This document shows positions 17,978-26,981 of a stretch of 64,000 nucleotides of DNA, piece after piece. The stretch's first letter is position 1. Each line of letters opens with the position of its first letter. This DNA is from Nesterenkonia haasae (GTDB taxonomy: Bacteria > Actinomycetota > Actinomycetes > Actinomycetales > Micrococcaceae). The notes under the pieces were generated by a model. That model was given only the letters and a program-made list of their open reading frames with translations. It searched no databases and had not been told where the DNA came from. The position numbers and the translations under genes were made by a program. The stretch covers positions 355,465 through 419,464 of the forward strand of contig NZ_VFIE01000019.1 in NCBI RefSeq assembly GCF_010119385.1, in the 5' to 3' direction.

Positions 17978-18166
17978 GCCACGGCGAATCCAGGCCACTG
18001 AGTCCAACTGAGGGCGTCACGCCCTTGAACGGAAGTTCTCGAATCCCCGGGCTAGAATTTCCGTCTAAAGCCACCGGGATCAGCACCTATTGATGTGTCG
18101 ACCCAGAATCGGCACTCCCCCTCGCCATTGACCCCGTCCGCTACTCCCCCGCAGCGATCAACGACC

Positions 18167-19201
18167 TTAAGCGACGCGGCGTTCTCCGGCGCGACAGTAT
18201 GCACCGACCACGGTGGAGTTGTAGGCCTCCTTGAGATTGGCAAGGTCTCTTGCGACAGCCGAGCCCTCCCGGCCGGGGACATTGCGCTGGCCCCAGCTCA
18301 TGCTCTCAAGTTGTTCCCGGAGCTCGTCCAACTTGTTCTTAAGATTCTGTGACCTATTTAGCAGAAATTGCCAGAATTCTATCCCCTCGTCGATGTTGCA
18401 CTTCAGCTCATCCACGGACGAATTAACTGAATTCGGGTTCTCTCGCATGTCGACGCAAACGCGGAGATAGGAAACTCGCAGTTGAGTTAGGCAGGCCAGC
18501 ATCGCACTGTGGTCGTCGTACTTCACCTGCTCGAACTTGGTGGGCTTATCAATGATGCTGACATCTCGCGCTTGAACCAGGAGGCGGGACCTCATGGCCA
18601 ACCCACCAATGTCCCGCTCCGCCAACGCCAAACGCAAGAGCATATCGTTCGAGAACGACCCTTCGAGGCCGTACTGACGGTACACGTCGTCGACGACCCT
18701 GGATGCCGCGAACAGCTCGCCCACGTGGGTCACCTCGATCCTGGCGATAGCCTCGTCCAGCGTGGTCTTGATTGAGTCGAGTTTCCGATCAATTTGTTTG
18801 AACTGCTGCATCATCACTGCGATATTCAGCGCCTGAATGGCGAGGACCGGCGCGACTATCGGCAGTGAACTCGCCACAGGAATGAATGGCGCCTGACTCA
18901 CGATCCCGCCAGCGCCCATCACCGCACTGCCAACACCGTTACCCAGAGACATGAGCGTGGCGGGATTCGCCGTGGCCATGTAGAGCGTCGAGGAGAACGC
19001 CCCCGAGACCGCCGTCGCACCAGTCGCCGCACCGGCGACAGCGATGGACATTGCGCCCTGCGGAGACACCGCGATGGCACCCGGGACATAGCTCCCGGTC
19101 GTCAGGTAGCTCTCGCGAAGATCGTTGAGAATCTTCTCTCGCAGCTCCCCCTGAAAATCGAAGACAGCGAGGTCTGAGCCTTCAGTGACCAGTCGACGCA
19201 C
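18167..19201 (-). CDS. Uncharacterised protein with glycine-rich hydrophobic core and coiled coils
   Basis: A 344-residue protein I cannot place. An N-terminal part (about 1-35) is followed by a long Ala/Gly-rich hydrophobic stretch at about 40-130 with at least three possible membrane-inserting segments, then a coiled coil at about 128-155 (QQFKQIDRKLDSIKTTLDEA), a helical middle and another coiled coil near 290-315. No catalytic motif. The plan recalls helical pore-forming or membrane-remodelling proteins. GTG start is preceded by AAGAGG. It lies divergent from a SHOCT-domain protein, in an accessory region that also has a decayed gene and a SIR2-like gene. Confidence 0.6.
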   Translation of the reverse strand: MRRLVTEGSDLAVFDFQGELREKILNDLRESYLTTGSYVPGAIAVSPQGAMSIAVAGAATGATAVSGAFSSTLYMATANPATLMSLGNGVGSAVMGAGGIVSQAPFIPVASSLPIVAPVLAIQALNIAVMMQQFKQIDRKLDSIKTTLDEAIARIEVTHVGELFAASRVVDDVYRQYGLEGSFSNDMLLRLALAERDIGGLAMRSRLLVQARDVSIIDKPTKFEQVKYDDHSAMLACLTQLRVSYLRVCVDMRENPNSVNSSVDELKCNIDEGIEFWQFLLNRSQNLKNKLDELREQLESMSWGQRNVPGREGSAVARDLANLKEAYNSTVVGAYCRAGERRVA

Positions 19202-19314
19202 GGTGACCTCTTGGCGCTGGTCTTCTGCGAGTGGTCCCCCGATTCCCCTTGATCATTTCCATTACTACCCGGCCAGACAGTTACGAACCTCGTCGTTACA
19301 GGCATAATAGTGCC

Positions 19315-19959
19315 ATGAACAATGATGCAACCCCCGATTCAGGTATGAAGCAGGGGTTCTGGGCGAAAACGATCGCTGATGGGAAGAAGGCGGCTGAAGA
19401 AGCCAAAGCGCGTGCGATGCAGGCGCGCGAAACAGCAGGGAACCTTGTGACAACACAAAGGTTCGCTGGCTCGACGATCGAAATCTACGACGGTGGTTAT
19501 GTCCGTGTCGCCGTGTTCGTCTCGGATTCGACTCCATACGAAAAGTTGAAGTCCATCAAGCATTCTTTTCAGGTGCAGGACAAGAGCGCTGGCGGTCGCG
19601 CGATGGTTGGTTTGATGACGGGTGGAGTCAACTATCTCGGTTCGAGAGAGAAGCGCACGGTCTTCCTTACGCTCGTGACCGAAAGGCGGGTGCACACCCT
19701 AAAGACCACAGGTGGGATGGGGCGCAGTGAAGACCGAGTAGCGCTGGGACTAGAGGTTGCCGGACGGGGTGTATTGGGCGGACTGGCGGCGCCCGCATTG
19801 GCACCGACTTTAACAACACCTGCCGTGGTCCCTGCGCCTACAGGTGAACAAAGTGACGTAATCGAACAGATCAAGAAACTCGGTGAGCTGCATGCCGCAG
19901 GTGTTCTGTCCGACGAAGAGTTCACTTCAAAGAAGACAGATCTCCTCAACCGACTCTAG
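19315..19959 (+). CDS. SHOCT-domain protein
   Basis: A 214-residue cytoplasmic protein. After a helical, Lys/Ala-rich N-terminus (about 10-40) comes a central beta-rich domain (about 45-150) of PH/GRAM-like appearance, a Pro/Thr/Val linker, and a C-terminal SHOCT motif (IKKLGELHAAGVLSDEEF, then KKTDLLNRL). SHOCT is a short oligomerisation helix pair found at protein ends. I start at ATG 19315; an earlier in-frame start would add 28 atypical residues. The divergent partner is the coiled-coil hydrophobic protein. Function unknown; scaffold or regulator is a guess. Confidence 0.7.
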   Translation: MNNDATPDSGMKQGFWAKTIADGKKAAEEAKARAMQARETAGNLVTTQRFAGSTIEIYDGGYVRVAVFVSDSTPYEKLKSIKHSFQVQDKSAGGRAMVGLMTGGVNYLGSREKRTVFLTLVTERRVHTLKTTGGMGRSEDRVALGLEVAGRGVLGGLAAPALAPTLTTPAVVPAPTGEQSDVIEQIKKLGELHAAGVLSDEEFTSKKTDLLNRL

Positions 19960-20025
19960 CGGTTCAACGAATCCGAGAGTTACTCTAGGTCGTTCTGTAT
20001 AGCTCTACTGCGCCTACAACCCAAA

Positions 20026-20828
20026 TCAGCATTCTTCACTCACCTTATGAGCGAGGATTCGGTAACTCCCGACCAAGCAGGCAAGTGTTGAGCCACCAGC
20101 CTTAGAAGAACCCTCAACTGAGTCCGTTCTCGTGTGGGAAGGCTTCGACCCAAATGGTGATGCCAGGGGTAGCTGCTTGGGCGATGGACCTCTCAGCTTC
20201 CATTTGGGCACCATGTTCAGGTCGGCATCCACGGCCAGGGCGACCCCCTCCAGTCGGTCCTGAAGCGAGAGTTTCAGCATCTCTGACCTGGTCCTCCCCC
20301 AGGCTTTGAGTGCTCGAACACGTTTCTCGCGCTGGGAGTCCTGGGCATGGTTCGCGAGCCTCATCAGCAAGCCACTGACTCTGTTGAAGGCGGCGTCGTC
20401 ACTGCCGTGCAGCTGCCGCATTTGGATGGCGAAGGCTAACTGGTCATGTCGCGGCGGAAACTTAGTCTCAGTCGTGATCCCCTTAGATGCTTCGAATAAT
20501 GTCGTGAGTGCGGAGCCGTGGTTCAAAGCGGGGAACGACGCTATTTCTCTGGCTGTCTGAACAAAGCGGCGTAGCTTCTGCAGTTCGCCCAGCCCTTGAC
20601 TGAGGTCTACTAAGCCACGAGGGTCAGGCAGATCGAACGCAATGTGCATTCTATGTGCATTCTCTTTCAGATATACCGGAAAGATTCTTTGTTCGTCCCG
20701 AGTTCGATGTAGGGAGGCGGAAAACGCTGCCACCCTAGTCGTCGTTGGTAATCCACCGTGGGCCCTAGGGTCGCACCTTCTTCGTAGGCATCTCGCAGCA
20801 CACTTGGCAATCTCGCATTCACCTTCAT
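20026..20828 (-). pseudogene. Uncharacterised gene broken by a nonsense codon and an 11-bp tandem duplication
   Basis: ATG 20828 opens a frame (MKVNARLPSVLRDAYEEG, later WQRFPPPYIELGTNK) that ends at TGA 20667-20669. A few bases on, ATGTGCATTCT is repeated exactly in tandem at 20642-20652 and 20653-20663. Deleting one copy joins the first frame to the long downstream frame (MHIAFDLPDPRGLVDLSQ) without further change, leaving only the TGA. So the ancestral gene was one protein of about 260 residues, now with two lesions. A truncated product could still start at ATG 20649 inside the duplication. Family not recognised. Confidence 0.65.
20642..20663. repeat. Perfect 11-bp tandem duplication
   Basis: Two adjacent identical copies of ATGTGCATTCT. 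It shifts the reading frame of the minus-strand gene around it. Confidence 0.9.
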
Positions 20829-21006
20829 CACTCTAATCTAGGGGGTGAACCAGGCCGGGCCCTGCACGTTGGACCAATCTTCACCGCGCATAGGAAATGT
20901 ACCTACATGTTGAACAGGCGCGGCCCATCAATTGTGCCCACCAGTCATCCTTAAATTCGGGTCCAGCGGTGTGGTTTCGAAGGCGCGGGGCTTATAGCCT
21001 GGGTCC

Positions 21007-22314
21007 ATGTCATTAGTGGTCGTCCTAGGTGCTGGCTTCTCAAAAGCTGTCTCACAACACCTCCCCCTCACTAACACTTTGGGCGACCAGGTAGTAGAAC
21101 GAATCGAAGCAACAGGACGGACCGTGGAGCGCCCTCGGTCCTACCGGTTCGGAAGGTTCGAGACGTGGCTCTCCCGCTTGGCAGAACCCCAGCCAGATCT
21201 AGGGAGTGTCGAGAATCTCCACAACGCGGCGCTCTTCAGTGAGATGTCCCGCGCTATCTACGAAATCATCACCGAGAAACAAAGGGTGGCCGAAAACGAA
21301 GGCATACCTTGGTGGACTCAACGACTCATCGGCTGCCTTCACTTTGCCGAGGCAACGGTGCTCACTTTCAACTACGACACCTTGTTTGAAACGGCCCTAA
21401 GGTCCAGCGGCTTGTCCGGCGAAGGGCCGGACGGCCACGAAACCAGGGTCACGATAGATTCGGCAGTTCGGAATATGCCCATGCGCGCAGAACCTCCGAC
21501 GAGTGGTATCACTTTCGGGATGCCCCACTCGAAAACCTTGCGACTCATCAAGCTCCACGGGTCAATAGACACGTACTGGGTCAAGGGTGACGCAACCGGG
21601 TCCACCATCCAAAGATGGGCGGGGACCGCGGCCAAGCGTAAAGAGATTCTTCCCGGTCGCGAACCGTTTATAGTCCCTCCCAGCGCCACTAAGACGCCCT
21701 TTTACAGAAACCCGCTCACGCGACAGTTATGGATGGACGCCTCAACTGCACTGAGCAATGCGTCTCAAGTAAGCCTGATTGGATATAGCTTCCCAGAAAC
21801 GGACCTAGTTACTGCGGGAATGTTTGGGGAGCAGCTATCTGAGACTACTTCCCAAATTACGGTAGTGAATCCGCATCCCAGCGGCCCTCTAGAAACACTC
21901 CAGAACCTTGGCATTTCCGGATATCGACTCGATTCAGTAGACGACGTGGACACGTACGTGACGATGCTCGAATCAGACCTCCCGAGACCGTCATTCCCAG
22001 ATGTACAAGATATCGATCTCGAGAAACTCCCAGTAAGAATCAGCAGAGGCCAAGTCCGGCCACTTCGCATCCGCACCCTAGCCGAACGCGGCGAAGAAAC
22101 CGTCGTATACGCCGCCAATAAGGATCAAACAACAGACGGTGGTCCCACCGCGGCTCAGTTACGGGATTCACTTTCGACGCATCCCAGACGAGTTTCCATC
22201 GAATTCCCGGACGGCAAGTCAGCCCCCGTTGCGAAGATTTCACTGAGCCGTCGAGGACCTCCAGAAATTCGCCTCCACCCCACGGCCATACCCAGAGATT
22301 CACAAACACTGTAG
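21007..22314 (+). CDS. SIR2-like (SIR2_2 type) protein with extra C-terminal domain
   Basis: A 435-residue protein. The N-terminus VVVLGAGFSKAVSQHLPLTN is the NAD-binding start of the SIR2-like superfamily, followed by LTFNYDTLFE (about 120), IKLHGSIDTYW (about 181) with the conserved His, and SLIGYSFPETD then VVNPHP closing the Rossmann core at about 295. It lacks the zinc Cys pairs of true sirtuins. Residues 300-435 form an unrecognised domain. Proteins of this type are frequent in bacterial antiviral systems as NAD-depleting effectors. Assignment to defence here is an inference from family and setting. No obvious sensor partner is adjacent. Confidence 0.75.
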   Translation: MSLVVVLGAGFSKAVSQHLPLTNTLGDQVVERIEATGRTVERPRSYRFGRFETWLSRLAEPQPDLGSVENLHNAALFSEMSRAIYEIITEKQRVAENEGIPWWTQRLIGCLHFAEATVLTFNYDTLFETALRSSGLSGEGPDGHETRVTIDSAVRNMPMRAEPPTSGITFGMPHSKTLRLIKLHGSIDTYWVKGDATGSTIQRWAGTAAKRKEILPGREPFIVPPSATKTPFYRNPLTRQLWMDASTALSNASQVSLIGYSFPETDLVTAGMFGEQLSETTSQITVVNPHPSGPLETLQNLGISGYRLDSVDDVDTYVTMLESDLPRPSFPDVQDIDLEKLPVRISRGQVRPLRIRTLAERGEETVVYAANKDQTTDGGPTAAQLRDSLSTHPRRVSIEFPDGKSAPVAKISLSRRGPPEIRLHPTAIPRDSQTL

Positions 22315-22630
22315 CTATGAACAGTCCACCTGTCCCGTACAGCGAAGTACAGATAGGAGATTCTCCACAACTCGAACGTCGTTGAGTTCACTGAGGACTA
22401 CACTCCTGCGCATGACGCCGACCGCAAGCTGGTCGGTGACCGCGCGTGATCCACTTAATAGTCCTCCGGTGCCACTGCCTTCACAGAAATGCCCGCTTAC
22501 CCCGCCCGACAAAAAAGCCCGCAGGGCGCCTTAGCTGCTACACCTACCTCCGCACTTACGGCTCCTCACGAAATAGTGAGATTGCTGTGCCCTCACTCTC
22601 AGGTCGTCGGGACGTAGTCGCAAACGAGCC

Positions 22631-22730
22631 TAAGGATTCCGACAAGTTAGTGAGACTGACCGCGTCTCACCAAAATGTCACTCCCCATGTCAGCGCCTGT
22701 CGCAAGTGACAAGATCCCCGGGATCCTACA
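22631..22730 (+). repeat. Direct repeat, left copy (about 100 bp, diverged)
   Basis: Aligns end to end with 30352-30451 at roughly 80% identity, same orientation. Shared blocks include GACAAGTTAGTGA, CGCGTCTCACC, CCATGTCAGCG, TGACAAGATCC and GGATCCTACA. The style (repeated TGTCA/TGACA words) is that of the end region of an insertion sequence. The two copies enclose the iron-type ABC genes. Confidence 0.75.
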
Positions 22731-23110
22731 ATCGATACGACACGGTCCAGCACTGTTCTCTCTGTGGCGCGGCGGACAACGTGGATAATGACCGGATGGG
22801 TAGCCCCTGGATGCAAGGCCAACCCGGGCCAGATACGGCACTAAACTGCGCGAATGAGCCGACTCAGGGCAAGTTTCCTTGCTAGCCCTCGCGGCGTCTA
22901 CGATCCCACCGAGGATGAAGTTTGCGACTACCTCTGCGAAGCATCCACGCATCGATCCGCTCTACAGGAACACTTGGTGGCATCGGAATTTCTTGTTCTC
23001 ATGCCGCGCGGCGAGGGTGACTGCGTGCCTATCCGAAGGCTCCAACAGATACGGGACGCGTGCTTGACCATTACCAGTTTCTGGTCCCCGACCCATGCCC
23101 GCGTGACCAC

Positions 23111-23206
23111 CATTGGTTGGAAGAAAAAGCACAACACGAGCAGACGCCACTCAGCGCTGAGGTACGGGAGCCCGGCTCAGTCCGCTGAAATCTACGCCCA
23201 TTTAAG
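23111..23206 (+). pseudogene. IS3-family transposase C-terminal scar
   Basis: One frame reads IGWKKKHNTSRRHSALRYGS then PAQSAEIYAH. This is the W-x4-N-T-x-R-x-H-S-x-L-x-x-x-[ST]-P pattern at the end of IS3-type OrfB transposases. Nothing else of the DDE domain is visible, so it is a small leftover of an old insertion. Confidence 0.5.
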
Positions 23207-23620
23207 AACCCGCGACTTTCATGACGCGTGGGCCCACTCCCGGGATCATCACACTCCAGTTGCTCACGCCGCGACCGCTCGTAGTGATGCGATCGGTGAT
23301 CGTTCAGGCTCAAGTCGTTCTTCCTCACTTCCCTCGTGGGAAGAGCCCGTGCTCGTGATCAGCATCGCAACATGTTTATACATGAGAACGAGTCGCACTT
23401 GTCGTCAAGGCCCGTTGAGGGACGCGAGCCTGTGGGGCCCGATGAGACCAGGGAGTCTTCGGGTTCCCGCAGCGCCACTCCGTGCCCTTCTGATCCTCAT
23501 CTCGCACATTGAGGGAAGGCCACTCCCCTACCTGTCAGGCAGAACCACCTGTTCAATCGACGCGTCAGCTGTCATGCGGATGGCAACCGCGCCTGACAGG
23601 CGTGGACTCATTGTCCGGTG

Positions 23621-23682
23621 GTGGTCCTGACCGCCTTGACCAACGGCGGTGAGTGCGCCACGGGCAATGCGGTCAGGACCAC
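23621..23682 (-). terminator. Terminator hairpin after the substrate-binding protein gene
   Basis: Perfect 14-bp inverted repeat GTGGTCCTGACCGC (23621-23634) and GCGGTCAGGACCAC (23669-23682), 13 bp past the stop at 23695. The loop holds a smaller GCC/GGC pairing. No T-run. Confidence 0.6.
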
Positions 23683-23694
23683 GGGTTGTGGAGC

Positions 23695-24744
23695 TTAGAA
23701 GGCTTGCGGGTAGAGCTCGGCGGCGATGGTCTCCACGGCGTCGATGTTTCCCAGAGTTCCGGGGTAGAGATCACTTTGATCTACTGCGATCAGCCGATCA
23801 TTCTCTACCGCGGGGGTATCGGGGAAGGTGGTGGTGAGGTACTCCCGTGTCTGTGCCTCGTTCTCGGGCCCGGAGGTGCCGAAGACGATCGCTTCGGGGT
23901 CTCGTTCGATGATCTCTTCGGGGTTGATCTCCGTGGCGAAGAATGCTTCAAATTCAGGAGCTTCGGGATCGAAGACGTTCTCTCCCCCGGCTTGGAGGAT
24001 GATGTCGGCTTCGACCCCTGCCCCGATGGCGCCCAGGGAGTTGCCTTCGACATAGACCTGCGCGACGCTGAGCGGGTCCTGATCCTCGATCGCGTCCTCG
24101 ACCGCAGTCAGACGAGCCTCAGCCTCATCGTTCAGTGCCGCGGCCTCCTGCGGGACGCTCATGATCTCGCCCAGGTTGGTGATGTCAGTCATCACGTCGG
24201 TGACCTCTGCGGTGTTGCGTCGTTCGGCACAACCGCCGGTCGCGACGTAAGCCTGTGCACCGTTGTCGGCGAGCTGGTCAAGGCTGGCGAAGCCCTGTTC
24301 GGCGGTGAATTCATACTCCGTCGGTGAGACGACGAAGTCAGGGCTGGCCGCCAACAGATCCTCTCGTCCTGGTGGCATATCTGTGCTGAGCACCGGGATA
24401 TCGGTGGCCTGGTCGGCAACCTCCTCAGGCAGCGCGGAGGTCTCGGTCTGGGCTTGGCCCACGAGCGAATCTGCAGGGACCCCGAGGCGCAGAAGGAGCT
24501 CTGTCTGGGAGGGCATCATCCCGACCACGCTGGTCGGTGCGGCCTCGAAGGACAGTTCCCGTCCGCAGTTCTCAACAATGACGGTCTCACCGGCAGCCGT
24601 GGCCTCAGAGGTTTCCGCACCGTCCGAGGAGACACCTCCCCCACACGCGGTGAGGGTCAACGGCAGCAGCGCCGCCAGCGCGGCGGAGGCAATGAGGGCC
24701 CTGGACCGTGGTGATCGCGAATCGATGTCGGGGACGGTGTTCAT
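23695..24744 (-). CDS. Siderophore/haem-type ABC substrate-binding lipoprotein
   Basis: Periplasmic-binding-protein-like lipoprotein of the FecB/BtuF class, 349 residues, tethered outside the membrane. The lipobox LTACGGG places the lipidated Cys at residue 34. The mature protein has the PBP fold with a TSVVGMMPSQTELLLRLGVP opening, a middle linking helix (LTAVEDAIEDQDP) and the closing AVETIAAELYP helix. Last gene of the leftward permease-ATPase-binding protein operon; its ATG overlaps the ATPase stop by 4 bp (ATGA). Likely ligand is a ferric siderophore, but cobalamin or haem cannot be excluded. A hairpin terminator follows. Confidence 0.9.
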   Translation of the reverse strand: MNTVPDIDSRSPRSRALIASAALAALLPLTLTACGGGVSSDGAETSEATAAGETVIVENCGRELSFEAAPTSVVGMMPSQTELLLRLGVPADSLVGQAQTETSALPEEVADQATDIPVLSTDMPPGREDLLAASPDFVVSPTEYEFTAEQGFASLDQLADNGAQAYVATGGCAERRNTAEVTDVMTDITNLGEIMSVPQEAAALNDEAEARLTAVEDAIEDQDPLSVAQVYVEGNSLGAIGAGVEADIILQAGGENVFDPEAPEFEAFFATEINPEEIIERDPEAIVFGTSGPENEAQTREYLTTTFPDTPAVENDRLIAVDQSDLYPGTLGNIDAVETIAAELYPQAF

Positions 24745-25571
24745 GGTGTGTGGAGTCCTTTCGGGGTGGTGTTCAGAGCGTTGCTCTGCTGGGGTTCGAA
24801 TCGCGGGGTGCGGGCGTCGAAGAGGAAGTGGGGCTGGCCCGTTGCGGGGTGGGCCACTGCGGTGGATTCCACCGTGAAGACCCGACGGATGAGCTCCGTG
24901 CCGAGCACAGCCTCGGGAGATCCGTGGCTGACCAGTGATTCATCTGCCAGCACTGCGATCTCGTCGCAGCTGCGGGCGGCGAGGTTGAGGTCGTGGAGCG
25001 CGATTATCACCGTCCGGTTGGTGGCGCGGATGAGATCGAGGAGCTCGAGTTGGTGCGCAATGTCGAGGTGATTCGTGGGTTCATCCAGGACCAGCACCGG
25101 GGTGTCCTGCGTCAAGGCCCGGGCGAAGAGGACACGTTGCCGCTCGCCACCGGAGAGGACTGAGAACGATCGATGGGCCAGGTGCCGGGCCCCGACCTGA
25201 TCCAGGGCACGCTGCGCGTGGGCAATATCGGCATCCGAGTCCCGCCCGAAACCCTTGCCATGAGGAATCCGCCCCAGAAGCACGAGTTCCAGGACCGGCA
25301 TGTCGAACTCATCGTTGTGTTCCTGGGTCATGAAGGCCACCCGTTGGGCCAGCTGGCGCCGGCCGAGACTGGCGATCGGAGTGCCGTCGTACCGGACAGT
25401 GCCCCCGGATGGGGTGTCTATGCCGCACAGGGCACGCAGCAGCGTGGATTTTCCGCTGCCGTTGGGTCCGATGAGACCAAGGACCGCGCCAGAGGGAACT
25501 GTCAGGGAGACGTCCTTGATGACTCTGCGCCCGCCGCGGTGGGCGTCGAGACGATCAACGGTGACCTTCAT
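24741..25571 (-). CDS. ABC transporter ATP-binding protein, FecE/FepC class
   Basis: Energises the siderophore-type importer. About 276 residues: Walker A GLIGPNGSGKSTLLRALCGI at about 32-51, Q-loop MTQEHNDEFDMPVLELV, signature FSVLSGGERQRVLFARAL, Walker B LVLDEPTNHLDIAHQLELL and the H-switch ALHDLNLAARSCDEI. I start at ATG 25571, which overlaps the permease stop as ATGA; the frame also extends 15 codons upstream. The 4-bp overlaps on both sides show translational coupling of the three genes. Confidence 0.93.
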   Translation of the reverse strand: MKVTVDRLDAHRGGRRVIKDVSLTVPSGAVLGLIGPNGSGKSTLLRALCGIDTPSGGTVRYDGTPIASLGRRQLAQRVAFMTQEHNDEFDMPVLELVLLGRIPHGKGFGRDSDADIAHAQRALDQVGARHLAHRSFSVLSGGERQRVLFARALTQDTPVLVLDEPTNHLDIAHQLELLDLIRATNRTVIIALHDLNLAARSCDEIAVLADESLVSHGSPEAVLGTELIRRVFTVESTAVAHPATGQPHFLFDARTPRFEPQQSNALNTTPKGLHTP

Positions 25572-26716
25572 CGTCCGGTCCCAACGTTGTCGGCACGGTC
25601 GCGGCGCAGCAGCCAAAGGAAGAAGGGCGCTCCGACCAGGGCGGTGAGCACTCCCAGTGGGATCTCCGACGGAGCTGCCAGCGTCCGGGCCAGCAGGTCA
25701 CAGGTGGTGAGGAACACCGCCCCGGAGAGAACCGCGACAGGAAGCATCCTGCGGTGGTCCGAACCGACGATGATGCGGGCGATGTGAGGAATAATCAGCC
25801 CGACAAATCCGATCCCACCCGATACCGCGACGACGGCGCCGGTGAGCAAGGCCGCTGCGATGAGCACCGTGGTGCGGAGCTTGTTGACGTTAATGCCCAA
25901 AGAGCTGGCCGCGTCGTCCCCGACGAGCAACGCGTTCAGCGCCCGGGCGCGCAAGGCAGTAAAGATTCCTACCCCGACCAGGGCCACGACAGGCAGGGCG
26001 AGACTCTGCATCGTGGCGGCCGAGACTGATCCCAGAAGGAAGAACATGATGCTGAAGACGTTCTGAGCGTCGGTGGAGATCGTGAGATAACTGGTGATCG
26101 CGCTGAACAGCGACCCCAGCGCCACCCCGGCGAGGATCAGACGCTGCGGAGCAATCCGGCCGTTCTTCCGCGCCAACAGGTATACCGCAGCTGTCGCAAT
26201 GAGGGCTCCGACGAAGGCTGATGCCCCGATGCCTAAGGAGCTGACTCCGACGCCGAGGACGATGAACGACACCGCCCCGACTCCTGCCCCCGCGGAGACT
26301 CCCAGGATGTAGGGCTCCGCCAGGGAGTTGTGCACCACGGCCTGCAGCAGAGCCCCTGCCAGGGCCAGGGCCGCTCCGGTCAGGGCCGCCAGGAGGATCC
26401 GTGGCAGCCGGAACTGCCACACGGCGCTGTCCTGCAGTGGAGTCAGACTCCCGTCGCTCATCCAAGGCATTCCTGGAATCAGGTGCCCCGCAATGATCTT
26501 CATCGCCTCGATGGGGGCTACCGGGATTGTTCCAACGCTGGTGGAGGCCACTACGACTGCGACCAGGAGGATGGTGAGGGTCGGGACAAGGATTCTTGTG
26601 GCCAGCTGACCCCCTCGAGGCCGACGATCCGTGTCGGGTTTTTTACCTTCCAAGGAGACCTCTGGTCGAACTCCGTTACTCCTCCGAAGGAGCTTAATGC
26701 TCGGGGAACTCATCAC
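25568..26716 (-). CDS. FecCD-family ABC permease
   Basis: Membrane subunit of the iron-siderophore/cobalamin-type importer, 382 residues with about nine to ten membrane helices. Family motifs: WQFRLPRILLAALTGAALAL, GALLQAVVHNSLAEPYILGV, GASAFVGALIATAAVYLLAR and the late GGIGFVGLIIPHIARIIVGSDHRRMLP loop that contacts the ATPase. Only one permease gene is present, so it probably works as a homodimer. First gene of the operon. The N-terminal 45 residues are polar and the exact start is uncertain. No DtxR/IdeR box could be recognised in the 265-bp divergent gap. Confidence 0.93.
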   Translation of the reverse strand: MMSSPSIKLLRRSNGVRPEVSLEGKKPDTDRRPRGGQLATRILVPTLTILLVAVVVASTSVGTIPVAPIEAMKIIAGHLIPGMPWMSDGSLTPLQDSAVWQFRLPRILLAALTGAALALAGALLQAVVHNSLAEPYILGVSAGAGVGAVSFIVLGVGVSSLGIGASAFVGALIATAAVYLLARKNGRIAPQRLILAGVALGSLFSAITSYLTISTDAQNVFSIMFFLLGSVSAATMQSLALPVVALVGVGIFTALRARALNALLVGDDAASSLGINVNKLRTTVLIAAALLTGAVVAVSGGIGFVGLIIPHIARIIVGSDHRRMLPVAVLSGAVFLTTCDLLARTLAAPSEIPLGVLTALVGAPFFLWLLRRDRADNVGTGR

Positions 26717-26981
26717 TGAGCGCTGGTTTCGAGAGACACCCCAAAAGAGTTTCGGGCGGTGCGAGTTGGAAGGTGAAGAAACACTCGGTTACTGTATGGC
26801 AAATGCTTCTCGTTAGCAATTGTGGCCAAGACTCTTCAGTGAGCAGGGCTGATGTGCCAGCCAAGCCCTTGGTTCCGTGCGGTAATCCGCCTCCGCCCGA
26901 ACGATTTCAGCCGGGTTGCGTGCAGCAGAGCCGACGGGAGTGCGGGAGGCGGAACGCACGGCGTCCCTGGACTACCCGGTC

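Larger units (their letters stand above)
22731..23694. other. Non-coding or decayed stretch left of the ABC block
   Basis: A 258-codon open frame exists here but its composition (clusters of Arg, Ser, His, no domain, no ribosome site) does not look like a real protein. The only recognisable piece is the IS3-type transposase scar at 23111-23206. The stretch ends in the terminator hairpin of the substrate-binding protein gene. Confidence 0.5.

Noticed and set aside
22854..23630. 258-codon open frame on the plus strand
   Set aside because: No domain, no ribosome site, odd composition (Arg/Ser/His-rich). Only a short IS3-like piece inside is meaningful.
26717..26981. Search for a DtxR/IdeR iron box between the two ABC operons
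   Set aside because: No stretch close to the TTAGGTTAG-type consensus could be recognised by eye.
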